Below are positions 11,285-24,315 of a DNA stretch of 64,000 nt, one piece after another. The notes beneath the pieces were generated by a model that was not told where the DNA came from, searched no databases, and worked only from the letters and a program-made list of their open reading frames with translations. This DNA comes from Eupeodes corollae (Eukaryota; Arthropoda; Insecta; Diptera; Syrphidae). Made by a program: the position numbers and the translations under genes. How positions within the stretch are numbered: position 1 is the stretch's first letter; each line of letters begins with the position of its first letter. The stretch spans positions 140,330,645-140,394,644 of the forward strand of contig NC_079147.1 in assembly GCF_945859685.1 (NCBI RefSeq). The letters run 5' to 3'.

Positions 11285-12787
11285 TTAGAGTTGATCGTTT
11301 AAAGTAAACTTGACAAGTAGAAATACAAAGAAAATGGAACGTTGTCAGTGAAACAATTAATGTTTCGAAAATTATTCATTGAAACTTATTTTATCATTGA
11401 AAAATTAAAAAAATTAAATAGAAAAAGTTGTGGGTTAAAATAGTCTACAACTCATCAGCTTCAAAACGACACCAAACAAAACAAATTTGACTCTCTTATT
11501 CGCTTTTAAATTTCGAAACTAAATTTCTAATGATGAAAACCGATATTAGCTATAACTGCCCCCTATAAGGGTAAGTTTAAAGCAGAGCATATCCCTTCAC
11601 AACAAATCATTATGATGATTTTGAAAAATACTAATCTTTATATTCTAGAAACAGTTTAAATCTTTTTATTATCTCACTTAGTTTTCCCAATTTTTCATTC
11701 TCATTAGTTATGAGATGACTTACGTATCTTTATTAGATTCTATTTGAAGTTTTGAAAAATCTTAAATGTAATCCCTTGATGTGTGCTTAAATTCAGCAAT
11801 ACCCGTTTTCAACATTATTTATTTTCAATATATTCCAAAAACTTGATGTTATAACCTTAAGACTAAGAATTGAATGATGAGTAATGAAGATTTTTATGAC
11901 AAATAAACAATATACTTACAAATTTTAAACGAAGTATTGAAATTGGGGATTGTAGATATCAAAAATCCACGAAAGGCCACATGGCCTCAAAAAATCTATC
12001 ATACGTTTTTTTTTTTTTAAATTACAAAATTTTGTATCTCAAAAAACTGACATATACATAGATTGTTTTCGAAGTTGCCAAGTTTACCTACATTAACTTC
12101 TTGATGGTGTAATTTGACCAGACTTCTTATCCAAAAAAATCAATGTTTAAAATTTGGAAAGAAGGTGTATAGAAACTCTGGTGCTTCACTATCGTCTAGA
12201 CATAATGAGAGAACTAGGGACTTCGTGCTCCTATCAAATTCTGAAGAGTGCTATAAATTTTGCATCCCCTATTTTTGAACTCTCGAATTCTTTTTCTAAT
12301 ATCATAAAATTCAAACATTAAATGTTTCTACGACCGCGACCATTAAAACACCCTGTACCCACAGTTAGAAGGGATTACTGGTCAAATTAGCAACAAAATA
12401 CTTTTTTTTATATTTCACCTCTGCAGAAAGAAAGTTTTATTTTTACATTTAGTTGATGCTTTGCACTCGTTTAGTGTGCAACGCACCCACCTTAGATTCT
12501 GTTCTTCTGCACCTAATAAATAATAAATACTCGACCCTAAAAAAATTAAAAATTTTGCAATATACCGTTATAAAAAAATATCAACTTTTGTTTGTTATTA
12601 ATTTTATTGTTTTTGTGAGTGACATTTTTGTTGTTGTTTGCTTTTTGCCTTTGAATTCTTGTTGTTCTAGTTGCATGTGCATTTTTATCTCACTTATAAA
12701 ATTGTCAATTTTTAATAGATACTTTGATACTAATTGATTTTTCTTCCCTTCTTGTTTTTTTCTTTTTTATTATTTATCTTATTTTAG
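11285..12787. other. Non-coding stretch before the first smash exon seen here
   Basis: Apart from the solo repeat end near 11530 I see no element. A pyrimidine-rich tract (12740-12786) ending TTTTAG is the acceptor for the exon at 12788, so at least the right part is intron. Confidence 0.5.
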
Positions 12788-13688
12788 ATAAACGAAGCAC
12801 TTGAATTGGCCCTACAAGCTATTGATCTAGAAGAAGACAAAATTATCATCGATATGGAAAAGAATAGCGTCAAATCGAGTCCAAATCATTTAGAAGCACA
12901 AAGTGAAGTAGAAAACTTGACCATTACTGCACCAGTTGTTGTTGAACCTATCTACGAGAACATCTCTTCAGATAGGATGATATTGAATTTGCCACCTCCG
13001 CCTCCGCTGCCATTATCGAGCTCATCATCAGAAGCTGTAATAGTGGAGACAATTCAAAAAAAAGTCTCCAATACGACAACAACAACAACAACATCAATAA
13101 TTGAAAGAGACATTTTTAATAGTTCAAGCGATAGTAATTCATCGCTTAAAATTGCCGAAGATGAAGAAGAGGAACCATACTATCAGGTGCCTAAGTCAAG
13201 TGAGCCCCTGTATCAAGTTCCAAAGCTGCAAAAGCCAATACCTTTGTACGAAAATATTGAGATGTTTTGTACAGCCCGAGGAGATGAATATAATACTTCG
13301 TCTGGCATTCCATTGCATTTGCAACCTCCAAAAGAGAAGCCACCACCACCACCAGTTATGGATGCAGCGGATAGTGATGATGCGGACGACGATGATGGAA
13401 CCGGAAGTGCTGGTGGTAGCAGCACAAATACTTATGAAACTATTCCGCGTAGCGTGACGGAAAATGGAGGCTCAGTACCGCCAATAATGCGAATGAATTC
13501 CACGAAGAGAATTAAAAACGAAATTCGCAATAAACGATCCAGCTTCCTTGGTATTGAAGGATCTGATGATAGTTTCCTGGAGCTAACCGTAGCCCCACCA
13601 CCAGATATGGTGCAATTATTGCAGGAGGAGAGACGTTTGGATAAGCAATTGTGCATAAAAGCTGGCCTATATGACAATTCTGATGCTG
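12788..13688 (+). CDS. smash: smash/LMO7-like LIM protein, coding exon (proline- and acid-rich)
   Basis: The exon opens after ATTTTAG in phase 0 (INEALELALQAI) and ends GATGCTG|GTAAGC, leaving one base of a Gly codon. It encodes about 300 residues of largely disordered sequence. In order there is an EPIYENIS motif, a polyproline run near 12990-13010, a Thr run, and tandem YYQVPK / LYQVPK / PLYENI motifs (likely tyrosine phosphorylation or SH2/PTB ligands by analogy). A PPPPP run, a D/E-rich stretch, and a basic KRIKNEIRNKRSS patch follow. The gene name rests on the C-terminal LIM exon. This region alone would not identify the protein. Upstream exons must exist because no start codon is evident; the long exon at 2-1726 is a candidate. 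Confidence 0.8.
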
Positions 13689-14899
13689 GTAAGCTGACAT
13701 AGATTTCGTTTTATTTTAATGATGTAGAACACAGACTTATAGGTGCTATGTGCAATGTGCATTGGGGTGGCAATTGGAATGTTAAATAATCCATTTAGAA
13801 CTGGGAAAGACCTTTAGCCCTTGTACAATAGTAGTTATTTTTTTAATGTATTTATTTAAGTAGTCGTTTTGTTAGAGACAAAAAAGAGAAATCAATAATG
13901 TACGGAATTGGTGTAGTAAATCTGATCGAAGGCAACAGATGTGTGTGGACTGCACTGATTTGATTTACCTATAGGTGACAAGTGAAAGGTGACTTGAAGA
14001 AACCATATGGTTGCACATTAAGACGACAAATAATAAAATCGTTCATAAACGAGTAAAATAAAAAATATGCATACCTGTATATTATGCTGACTTTAAAGTT
14101 CACACAAAAAACTAACCTTGGATAGCTTTCTAATGGTATTTATAAAATTGATAAGGTATTATCAAAGTTTTTTCAATGGCTTCGCAAAAATGATTCAAAA
14201 GTATTCAGTGGTATTTATCGATTAAATCGAAATCTATTTCATTTTATCTGGGGTATTTGCTTTTATTTGTATTTGTTATTTGTTTTCTGTCTCTAATTAA
14301 TTATAAACATTTGAACTGGAGTAGTAAGTACGCTTATGCACATAAATACATGTGAATCGCCGAAGCTGGTAGTACCTAGTTGTGCCATAAGTTCTGTTCA
14401 AAATTACTAATTGTTGAATTCCTCGATGATTTGCTTTCTGTAGGAAATAGCTTGTGTATAGAATTTGATTAGTTTTTCCTAATCACCGATGTGTTTACGA
14501 TGCATAATCTTCCTATTATTTCGTCTTTAATTTAACTACTTTTACTGAAATAAGTGGCTCTGAATATCTTTGTCCGGCCTCAACTTGTAAATATTGCACA
14601 TTAATGATTAGAAACGGGTGAATCTGCTTCAATTTAGGTGAATAAGATCGCATATTGCCTTGAAAGTCTATATCACTTACCAATATCAAAATTGCAATTG
14701 AAATCCAGAATAGTCTAAGAATCTATAGATGCGTGTGCTGCTCTTATTACTATATTTATATAGCTTTGATGAACTACATGGCTAAAGCAGTTGAAGAGGT
14801 TAAAATATATAAAGGTCCATTCTTCTCTTGCAAAAGCTCTTTCATGCCAATGTAGACAATGTCTGGAGTCAATGGCATTCTGTTTTTCACTCAGAATTC
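13689..14899 (+). other. Left part of a smash intron
   Basis: This begins the 4279-bp intron 13689-17967 (GTAAGC ... TTTCAG). No gene or named repeat was recognised before the LINE remains that start near 14900. Confidence 0.6.
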
Positions 14900-15720
14900 T
14901 TTTCTTTGTTGAAAAAAATAAATTTGGTAACCTTTCTCCACTTTAATCAAATATAGTTTATTTCTGAATATATATCAGGTGCAGCTCTAGAGTGTAGAAA
15001 TAACCATCTTCAGCACCGATTTCTAGATTCAAGGAATAATTTGGCGTAGTTGCTGTGAGTTTTTAAATGATATTTATGAAATATCGCTGAAGCTTATCTA
15101 TCTCATCAATAGAAAAAAACCAAAACTCCAAACTTGTGCACCATATATTTGTATAGATCTCCAGACAGCCAGAAAGAGTTTCCTCTCTATGTTAGGTTTC
15201 TATGCTTTTTTGTAGAATTAATTGCTAGATTTTGTCTGAAGGTTATCGTAGGCGTTAATAGAACTCTCAGATATTTGTTACTTGTAGTTATTCGTTCTCT
15301 TTTGTATTTCAAATGTTCCTCCATTCCGCAACACCATTATGTCTCATTTTGATTTGATTATCAACCTCCAAACTTCATTTTATTGTTCGAGTCGACTTAC
15401 CATCTGTTGCACAACACTTATTTGTGTGTCCTCTGTCAGGATAATCATAGATAAGCCATAGTAGAAGCCTTATGTTTTATGTTTAAGTTTTCTATTTTAA
15501 GACCTTTCAAAAAGTCATGGAGATTGTAAACAGAAGTGGTGATAGAAGGCATCCTTGTTTGAAACCATAAAGAGTTTCGAAATATTCATATATCTCTTCT
15601 CCTGTAGATATCTCAGAAACAGTGTTATTACAAATGGACTGAACGAACCAAACGTATTTTGCTTATATTAAAATTGAGTGAAATTAATAGATTAACAAGC
15701 TCCGAGAGATTTTATCGAAT
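14900..15720 (-). mobile_element. Degenerate LINE fragment inside the smash intron
   Basis: The minus strand reads GFKQGCLPS (the RT block GxKQGCLLSPLLF) and later KYLRVLLTPTITFRQNL and SGDLYKYMVHKFG. These are consecutive blocks of a LINE reverse transcriptase. It is broken by many stops. It is antisense to the host gene. Confidence 0.55.
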
Positions 15721-16109
15721 TATTAGGAACTCATAAGAAATACTATTTTCTCCAGAAGCTTTATTTAATTTAACATTCGTGAGCAAAGTTTTAATTTTGT
15801 TTATTTGTCCAAATCTGGATTTGCAATAAAGTTAAGTGCGTATTGGAAAATGATCTGACAATATAGCATCCTAGAAATAGCTCATTAACCGATGCTTTTC
15901 CACTCTGACAATAATTGTAACACTATTACATTACATTACTGTTTGATATTTTTAACACTGCTAGCGTAAGCTCCATTTGAAGAATTTAAAAATTCGTGTG
16001 ACAAACTCTTTCGGGCACGCTCTCCAATTTTGATGACAAAAAATAATATTAGTTATTAAAATATGGACTTCCCGTGAACAAATCTTAAGATATTAAGATT
16101 AAGATATTA

Positions 16110-17600
16110 ACCCTAATTAGCTTTTGTGTTGACTAGGTTAGTGAGATCTTTAATCAAACGCTGGCAAAACCACTGCGTAAGCTTTTTTATTTGTCCTACT
16201 CCTCAGGTCTCGTTCCGAGAGGATGGAAAACTGCATTTGTCCGGCCCATTCCCAAAAACGGCGAATCTTCCTCACCCTCTAATTATCGACCGATTGCACT
16301 TATTTCCCTTCTTTAAAAGGTCATGGAAACGGTGATTAATTATCAGCTCAAGAAATATCTTGAAGATCGAAAGCTTCTTAATGACCGATAATACAGCTTT
16401 TGTAGCAATAGGTCTACTGGTGATCTCATTGTTCATCTCACCGAACAGTGGAGCAAATCTTTACATCGCTTTGGAGAAAGTAAGATTTTTGCACTAGATA
16501 TTTCAAAAGCATTTGATATGGTCTCTTATCGAAAAGTCTTGCTTTCGGGTTTCATGAATCCCTGCTTCATTGGATTAGTAATTACCTCTCGGATCGTTCG
16601 CTACAAGTAGTATTGGATGGATTCAAGTCATAAGTCCATAAAAGAAATGTTGTGTGCCCCAGGGCTCTGTTCTATCTCCAACACTCTTTCTCATTTTTAT
16701 TAATGATCTCCTGTCTGCAACTTCTAATGCAATACGTTGTTTCGCTGACGATAGTACTCTTAGCTTTTCATATTCGTTTTCAGACTCACATCCCTTTTCT
16801 TCGGAACTGTGGAACTGCAACGACAAAATATAATAAGCTCATTAAATTCCGACTTAAACAGCATTGTACAATGGGGATTAAAAAACCGCGTGGATTTTAA
16901 TGCTTCAAAAACCCAATGCTGTCTTGTATCGTTAAAGCGAGATATACACCCCTTGCTATTATGCGTGGGTGGCACTTGCATCCAGGAGACTGAACATCTC
17001 GATATTTTCGGTATGTGTATCACCAACCACCTCTTGTGGAACGATCACATACGCGATGTCGTCAAAAATGACGCAGGGTGTTTAGGTTTCCTTAGGCGAT
17101 GCAAGAAATGTTTCACGTCCAAAGCTTGAGTAAAACTCCCATCTCTGGGCTGGTGCTTCTGCAACTTACTTAAGCCTCTTGGATAGTATTGAACGGAGAG
17201 CATTTAAATTGATAGGTGATAATATCATCATAAATTCATTTACTTCGCTTGAACATCGTCGTAAGGTTTCTTGTCTCACCCTGTTTTACCGTTATTTTAA
17301 CGGTTTATGCTCAAGAGAAATAGCCAGCTGCATTCCTCCCCTTAAACAGTTCAACCGTAATACTCGCGCTTTTAGAAATGCTCATCAGTTTACCCTCGAG
17401 CCCAACTTCGGCCGTACTGTCAAATACAGAGATTCGTTCTTTAGCCGTACTACGCGAATTTGAAATATCTTACCACACTCTGTCTTTCCTAGTCATTGCA
17501 ATATTCAGGAATTCAAAACCAATGTACACCGACATATCCTTTCAAACCCTCTCTCTTCTTCCTAGTGCTCACATTATGCCTCTGCATAATAAGGGTGGTA
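16110..17600 (+). mobile_element. LINE group A, copy 1 (sense, 5'-truncated)
   Basis: The order of RT blocks is SNYRPIALIS, LDISKAFD, a damaged PQGSVLSP region, and RCFADDSTL (the catalytic FADD). NRVDFNASKTQCCLVSLKRD and the C-terminal SFTSLEHRRKVSCLTLFYRY follow. The 3' end is ATAATAAGGGTGGTA then an A-run at about 17600. There are stop codons and at least two frameshifts, and no endonuclease, so it is 5'-truncated and dead. It is closely related to 26804-28110 and to 58100-58400. Clade not assigned. Confidence 0.85.
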
Positions 17601-17967
17601 ATAAAAAAAAAAGCATGGTGAAGGTTGCGTTTGCCAATCTTTTTTCTGTAACACATCAATTCGTGTTAACAGAAGGGAAACTTAAAACAAATTGGCATTT
17701 TATTCAGTGCTTACCTACTAATGTAAATATTTAGAAGAATAAGATAACCAATTTATATAAAATGAATGATTTGAGAAACAATGTCGTCATGTTTTGTAAC
17801 TGAATTTTAGGAACGACTATGTACATACTTAGAAACAGATCTGTGTATAATTTTGATATTTAAGTAGCCTAACATTTTTTAGACCTAAAACATCTCTTAA
17901 ATTTATCACAAAATGTATTTAGATCAAAATAGAATATAGTATAAATCTTTCTTTGTTCTAATTTCAG

Positions 17968-19027
17968 GTGAAAGTCGTGATTCAGGTGTTTCTGAGAATC
18001 ACTCCCGCCAAAGTAGTGAACCATTTACAAATTCATCAGACGAGCCTGATCATCATCATGAAGAGCTTCTAGCAATTCATGCTCGAATGAATCACAATGC
18101 TGAACAACAAAGATTACTTATTCCTCAAAATCAAATGATACCAGGCATTGAAGAAGCCAATGCTAAAATCCAATGCATCGAAGATCAAATTCGTGAACAA
18201 GAAGAAGTGTTGCGCGTTGAAAGAGAACTTCTTCAGGTCGAACAAGATGAACTTAAACGACAGCGTGATAATCTTATTCTACGTGAGAATATTGCACGAC
18301 GTGAGCTACAGCATGGCGCTAAAATATTAATGTCAAACAATCGTAGATCATTACAAGATATCAATGCAACTGTTAATCAGAACAATCAAAACAATAATAG
18401 CAACAATAATATTTATGCAAACATCCAAAATCAGCAAGTATATCAAATCGAAACAGACTATTGCAGGTCAATGTCGGATTTGCCGTCCGATTTTCGGAGT
18501 GGATCTTCCAAATTAATTCAGATGCCTCCAATGAAACCGACTCGTTCACAAATGATATCCGATGAGCATATTCAAATGAGAATGTCCCAGCCAAATGTAC
18601 ATCTGCCGCCAGCTGCATCACATGGTAATATGTCTAGGAACGCTTTGCATGCTCTAAGTGCAACCCCAAAACCAAAATACAATGACGCCTGGGTGCATAC
18701 GAAGCGAGAATTTGCAGAAAATAAAAGTGTCGAAAATGGATGGGTGTCTTATCAGCAGAAAAGAAAATCCGTCCCAGATACATTTAGCTACAACAATCAC
18801 TGGCTTGTTCAAGAAGCTGAACAGAGAAGAATTGAACAGCAGCGTGGATTGAGAAATACAAATACAAATGGTTGGACGAGGGGAGTTAGCAATAATAATA
18901 ACAATAATATTGGTGTGCCACCTAATACACAACCTGGCGGGTGTAAGGATAACAAACCTTTGCCAGACGCTGTTATTCAAACTCTCACACAAAGAGTCCA
19001 AAGCAAAGGAATCGGAGAACGAAAGAG
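17968..19027 (+). CDS. smash: smash/LMO7-like LIM protein, coiled-coil exon
   Basis: The acceptor TTTCAG|GTGAAAG joins to the previous exon to give DNSDAGESRDSGVSE with the split Gly codon restored. The exon ends GAAAGAG|GTATAC with two bases of an Arg codon. It encodes about 353 residues. There is a 55-residue coiled coil rich in E, Q and R (around IEDQIREQEEVLRVERE), N-rich linkers, and a conserved-looking block with SMSDLPSDFRSG and later HWLVQEAEQRRIEQQ. The latter resembles the region ahead of the LIM domain in LMO7/LIMCH1-type proteins. Known smash acts at the apical cortex with Bazooka; that is family knowledge, not visible here. Confidence 0.85.
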
Positions 19028-19093
19028 GTATACATTTGGATAATTGATTTATGTTTTGTATTGATTTATTAAGTTTTTGTTTGTTTGTTTAAG

Positions 19094-19269
19094 ATTCGAG
19101 GATGCACATGCTAGTGTACCTAATCATCAAATTGGGTCACAAAGTATTTTACACAACTCATCACCAACTCGATTATTGGAGAAGACTGTTGCTCAACACC
19201 AGCAACAGCAAGACAAAATACTTAGTGTGAGTGGTAAAAAGAAGTGCTCACATTGTGGCGATGAATTAG
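19094..19269 (+). CDS. smash: smash/LMO7-like LIM protein, exon opening the LIM domain
   Basis: After a 66-bp intron (19028-19093, GTATAC ... TTTAAG) the Arg codon is completed and the frame reads RFEDAHASVPNHQ. The exon ends KKKCSHCGDELG with donor GAATTAG|GTATGT, one base into a Gly codon. CSHC supplies the first two zinc ligands of the LIM domain. A short Q-rich run precedes it. Confidence 0.85.
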
Positions 19270-20563
19270 GTATGTTCATTTCATTTTTTTTAAATAATTG
19301 TTTGTACAAAAATACTACTTTTTATATTGTCTTTTGAACATGGGGATTTTGCCAATGTAAAACTTCTCTGTAAAAGGGTTTTCCATACCTAAGGTTCAAC
19401 TACTTCCCTTTAGATAAATCTTTTGCTCATTTTATGAAAATTTAATGGTCGCATTTAAGTCTCATGTTGATTATTTATACTCTTAAAAGCTTATAATGTG
19501 TTACATTTCCCTTTTATCTTTCAACTTCTTTGTCAACGTCGACAACTACCGGATTCGGGGTCAATTCGACAGCGGAAAATCAGCCACTCTGAACTAGCTG
19601 GTTTTTATATTATTAATACTTTTCTCAAAGTAATAGGAGAGATCCTTTGTTGTTTTTGAATGGATGCAGTTGTCAAATACATATATCTTACCACCAAATT
19701 CTTTGGCCATACACCACGAACCCCATCGGTAGAGATAAACAATAATCGCCACGATGCTCCTGTAGGTTCATCCGAATGTGTGTTTCAAGAAGACTCGGGG
19801 TTACCCCTTTGTCAATTTTTAAACGACGACGATAACCTTCCTCTTGCACATGAGAGCGAACAACGAATGAGCGAATAGACGAACAAACGTGATGTTATAC
19901 ATTTCAAAAAGTCAGTTTCTGACAAAAATACATTTAAATTATAAGAAACCAATTGACACTTATGTTAGGATAATAAAATTTGCATTTTCTTCTCTAAAAC
20001 AAGACAATTTTGTAAAAACAATTTGGTAGTGGAATTGGAGTGTGGTTGCTACGAACTGACAAACTCTATTCGCGTTCCACATACCATCCACACTGCATCG
20101 AATAAATTGTTCACGCTCAACTTAACCTCAAAATTATACCAATCTTGTTTTGTTTGTTGAAAAGGGTAATTATAAATTGACAATTGGTCGCTGTCTCCGA
20201 AAAGAAATAATGCTTATGTGAAAGAAAAGTCCAAGTATGCGAACATCCACAGTTCGCAGTTCGTAGCTCATGTGAAAGATGCTTAAAGAACGGGTATCGA
20301 ATAAGTATCTGGGCCTACTTGCGCCCATTTACACCCAATCCACCCAATGCACTTCAATCTACAATTACTAGTGTGTCCGACCGAAGGTAGATTTTCAGCC
20401 GAAGCCGAAGCACAAGGTTGAAAAAAAGCCAAGACTTCTCCTTTCAATTGGATAAAAATATTATTTTTATTAAAATGTATTGCTTAAAAAACATAGGACA
20501 AATAAAATAAAAATAACTTACTAGTAATTATAAAGAAAAAAGAAATAAATAATTAATTTTTAG
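19270..20563 (+). other. Left part of the last smash intron
   Basis: Start of the 5495-bp intron 19270-24764. A word CCGAAGCCGAAGC at about 20400 may belong to the end of the hAT remains, but I could not fix an element boundary. No gene is seen. Confidence 0.5.
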
Positions 20564-20581
20564 TAATTAAAATCAAAGAGT

Positions 20582-20889
20582 GGTACCCGTGGCATGATGG
20601 TTAGTGCGTTGGACTGTCATGCTAGAGGTCTTGGGTTCGATCCCTGCCTATGCCATCTAAAGTCTTTTCACGTGTACTGCCTCTTGCGAGGAATTGACAA
20701 ATTCTCCAAGAGTAACTACTGTCATGAAAAAGTGCTTTCTCAAAAATTAGCCGTTCGGAGTCGGCATATAAACTGTAGGTCCCCTCCATTCCTGACAACA
20801 TTACTCGCACACAGGAATGGTTGAGAGTTGTAAGTCACTAGGCCTTGGTTCTCAACGGACTGTCGCGCCACCCAATTTATTTTTATTTT
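20582..20889 (+). mobile_element. tRNA-derived SINE, complete copy with 18-bp target duplication
   Basis: A tRNA-like head carries an A box region (TGGCATGATGGTTAGTGCG) and a B box (GGTTCGATCCC), the internal RNA polymerase III promoter. An anticodon-loop-like CTGTCAT suggests a tRNA-Asp-like ancestor. A tRNA-unrelated body follows, ending GCGCCACCCAATTT and a T/A-rich tail. The copy is flanked by a perfect 18-bp direct repeat TAATTAAAATCAAAGAGT at 20564-20581 and 20890-20907, the mark of LINE-driven insertion. A second, 5'-truncated copy lies at 61010-61265. Confidence 0.9.
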
Positions 20890-20999
20890 TAATTAAAATC
20901 AAAGAGTCTAATGTTGTATGCTAAGAACAAAAGTTTGTCAACATTTTACTCAAATTTGTTCTTCTGTCCGCATATATCTTTTCGGCAGCACTGAACAGT

Positions 21000-22410
21000 T
21001 GTTCATTTAGAACGCTAGTGAGTGGCGCAGACAAAAATTGTATAGCTACGGTCCTCATCATGTGATCCCCATAAATCATCATCATCATGTTGCAATCCTG
21101 ATGTTGATGTTGAAGAAGAACATCGGAACCGTTTGATTTGACTAGTTCTGTTGTAATAATGCCAATATTTTTGCCTTGGAATTTCCGATTTTATCACCGG
21201 TGAAATACTTACCTTTAAATGGAGGATCTTTAATGGTATCAATCAATAAACTTAAGTTTTCAGTTTCTCCATCTTTTGGAGCTAGTTTTGAATTCAGCAT
21301 GACAACCAGTGGTATAATAATTGATATTGATGAAGAGTCGCTTGAGAAAAGCACTTCAATACGGATATCAAATCTCTTATTTGCACCCACTCTTCTGCTG
21401 CTGGTACTTCTATACCACCGTTCTGCCATGACAGCGGATTTTTGTTCCATGAGCCTTTCTAACATTAGATACGTGCTATTCCAGCGTGTTTCAACATCTT
21501 GAATCAAAGTGTGGTTGGGTAGGTCGCAAGTTTTTTGGAATTGCTTTAAATATCGACAAGCTTGCTCACTTCTTTTAAAATGTCCAACAATTTTGCGACA
21601 TTTTTTATTATATCCATCATGGGATTGCTTTTGAATATAATGTCATGAATTACCAACTGAAGCGTATGAGCTACGCATCCAATGATGCCAAATTTCCAAG
21701 ACGCATGGCAGACTGCATATTACAAGCATTGTCGCGTATTACCATGTAAACTTTTTTGGTCAATCGATATTCAGCAATTATATTAATTAGCGTTTCTGAA
21801 ATATGCTTTCCAGTATGATTGTATTCAAGTGCACTTGCTGCCAATATAACTTTTTGTCTTTTCGTTGCTTGAATGAAATGAGCTGTGCAACTCAGCAAAG
21901 AACAAGTCTTCGCAGGATTACTCCATATGTCTCTAGTAAAGCTGACCCATTCAGCCTTTTCCAAGAGAAGTATGACTTTTTCTTTCACCTGGCATTAAAG
22001 TCGTTTTGAAGTATTTCTCAGACTTTTTTCTGTATCTAAATGAAGTGTTAGTGTCAGCTTAGTTGAGCCTTCGAAAATGTCGACGATAATGAGATCCATT
22101 ATATTTGTATCGATTCTTGGGGATATCGGATGATCATCAGGGAACAGCGCAGCTTTTTTCTTTTCAATCATTTCATATAATGTGTATTGTTTCAGTTCAT
22201 TTTTGTCTTGTGAAGGGTTTAAGTTTGACCTCTCGCTCTCAGTTTTTTTTTAAGTTTGTTTTTCTTGTTTTGTTTGTTCATTACTTTTCGAATAAGTTTC
22301 CCATTCATTTAAATGTTGGCTTGCCAAATGGTTCCAAGAGACAAAGCTTTTTTACATATTTTGCAAATTGCTTTATCGCTGTTTTTAGAAAAAATATTCC
22401 CGGATAGGAT
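21000..22410 (-). mobile_element. Dead hAT transposase with BED zinc finger
   Basis: On the minus strand there is first a BED-finger-like segment (AICKICKKALSLGT, C-x2-C, near 22330-22380). Next come FTRDIWSN (first catalytic Asp, near 21930) and VIRDNACNM (second Asp, near 21720). After a break, DVETRWNSTYLMLERL and a C-terminal dimerisation-like block follow. This is the order in ZBED-type hAT transposases. Stops follow the BED segment and there is a frame change near 21670, so it is inactive. Ends and 8-bp duplications were not resolved; remains may reach from about 20380 to 22650. Confidence 0.8.
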
Positions 22411-22849
22411 TTTTTCCAAAAAAGTTCTATATTTTACTTTGACTCGATTTTAGAGCGGATAAATAATTATAAGTAAATGCATTGCTAATTCTTGCAATAC
22501 GAATATGTACTTACTTGAAAATTGAACAAATTAAATTAATAAACAACACAACACAAACCAAACCGAAACCACGATTTAACAAATCAAAACACAAACGATG
22601 CGCAAAAGGTGTCAGGCAAAATTCAAAAACTGAAATTCTTTTCGGCGCCTACTATAATGGCACACAAGTGTTTTGAAATTTTGGAATACCTACCGAAGGA
22701 AAGATTGCCTTATTCAGATATAATTATCTGTCCTAGGCGATCATCACCAGGTTCTTAGATGCAGCACTCCATTATCATATCTATCTAGGAGTCGCTCCGT
22801 TTAGGCACAGTTAAGTACATCCTATTTCCACAAACCATCAATTATAATA

Positions 22850-24000
22850 GAGAACTACCAATTGAGGTTCAAGTTTACCAACCTAGTGAAAATCAGTCTG
22901 ACTCCCAATATGTTAAGACTGGATGAATCGTCGAGACAAACACGCATTTCCTTGTTTAAGTCGAGATATTTAAATCTATCAGATTCTTCACATTCCAAAA
23001 TTGTCGCCAAGCGTTTATTATTCTTTGGTTAACATTTTCATAACTTAATCAATGATTGATTTTATTTGACCCAAATAGTTATAGTCTACCACGTAATCTA
23101 AAGTGGTGCCATCTATTTAAATTTCGGTATGATTTCCATTACACGTTGTTTGGATTTTCTCTCGATTAGTAGTTAAGCCTACTTGCCAGATAAATACTTA
23201 AATCGACTGTATCGAATGCTTTGACGAATTCAATAATGTAGCATTATATTATACTCCTTGGACTTTTCTGTTATTTGGCTCATTGTTTGAAGATGGAATC
23301 CACCGTTGAACACGGTTTGCTCAAAAATTTGATTTAATTCAAGACATGATTTTATTCTATTAAACTGGCATTTTGCAAATACTTTTTAAACGCAAGATAT
23401 GATGCTTATAGTCCGTTTTTATCGCATGTCTTGCCTTTTTAGTGCATGATTACAATTTTGGATTTCTTTTATTGTTCTGGGATTTCCTCTGTGACAAAAA
23501 CCGGTTTGAAAACTTTTTTCAACTAGTTGGAATGAATATGAAAATTTTGAGTATTTTAAAAACTCTGCAGCGATTCCAATACTTCCATTACATTTATCGG
23601 TTTTTATAGTTTGAATAGAATTCTCGACTTTACTTTGCAATCGCTTTTTTAATTGATTTTGTTTCTTCAGTTATAGTTTTAAGAAAGTTGTCGTTAAACG
23701 ATTGTATATCTTCTTGACATGTTTTCTTATTTTTTTCTAAGATTTTTAAAATTGACTTTTTCGGATGGAATTTCTTTTTTGCTGAAATTGTCTTTGTTCT
23801 GTCTCTCTGCAGATTGCTTGATTCTTCGTTCCATATTTTGAACTAGTCCATTTCTTGATGCCTCATCGGTGAAGATTTTGTAGACGTTCTTTTTTGTTGT
23901 TCTATGGAGTTGTGTTTTATTGTGACTATTTTTCAGTGTGGCTGGCACTTGTTGGTAGTCTGATTTGAATTCAAAATAATTCAGAACGATCACATCTTCT
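22850..24000 (-). mobile_element. Degenerate RTE-like LINE fragment
   Basis: On the minus strand I read NGSIGIAAEFLKY (usual NNKAPGIDGIPAEFLK), then FHLQTMSQITEKSKEYN followed by FLKAFDTV (an RT core block), then DYNYLGQIKSI. These are ordered RT blocks of an endonuclease-RT LINE of the kind often labelled RTE. Many stops; no complete domain. Confidence 0.6.
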
Positions 24001-24060
24001 AGAATAGTTTATTTAAAAGGTTGAAATCTAAATTTTAATAGTACTGTCTGGCGGTATCTA

Positions 24061-24315
24061 CAGCCCCTGGTCAAATTATTAGACGCACTTTAAATTTTAT
24101 GCAAAATCTCAATTTTCAGCTATTTTAATCAGGTTTACGAATATTGTAATGGATTAAAATTATTTTGTATGCAGAATATAAACTATGTATTTCCTACTTT
24201 TTTATAAAAATAAAACAACAGATTTATACATTTTTTTATAATATTTAAAAATATTGCGTATAAACTAATAGTTATACAAATTCTGCAGTGCGTCTAATAA
24301 TATGGCCAGGGACTT
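24061..24315. mobile_element. Tc1/mariner-type MITE in the last smash intron
   Basis: Inverted ends CAGCCCCTGGTCAAATTATT and, reversed, AAGTCCCTGGCCATATTATT continue to AGACGCAC on both sides. The element is flanked by TA at 24059-24060 and 24316-24317, the Tc1/mariner target duplication. It is 255 bp with no coding frame. Confidence 0.75.

Noticed and set aside
12453..12737. 94-codon plus-strand frame just before the smash exon
   Set aside because: Composition is that of a T-rich intron, and it ends before the splice acceptor at 12787.
20582..20655. Functional tRNA gene
   Set aside because: The tRNA-like head has the Pol III boxes but degenerate stems, and it is part of a SINE with a target duplication.
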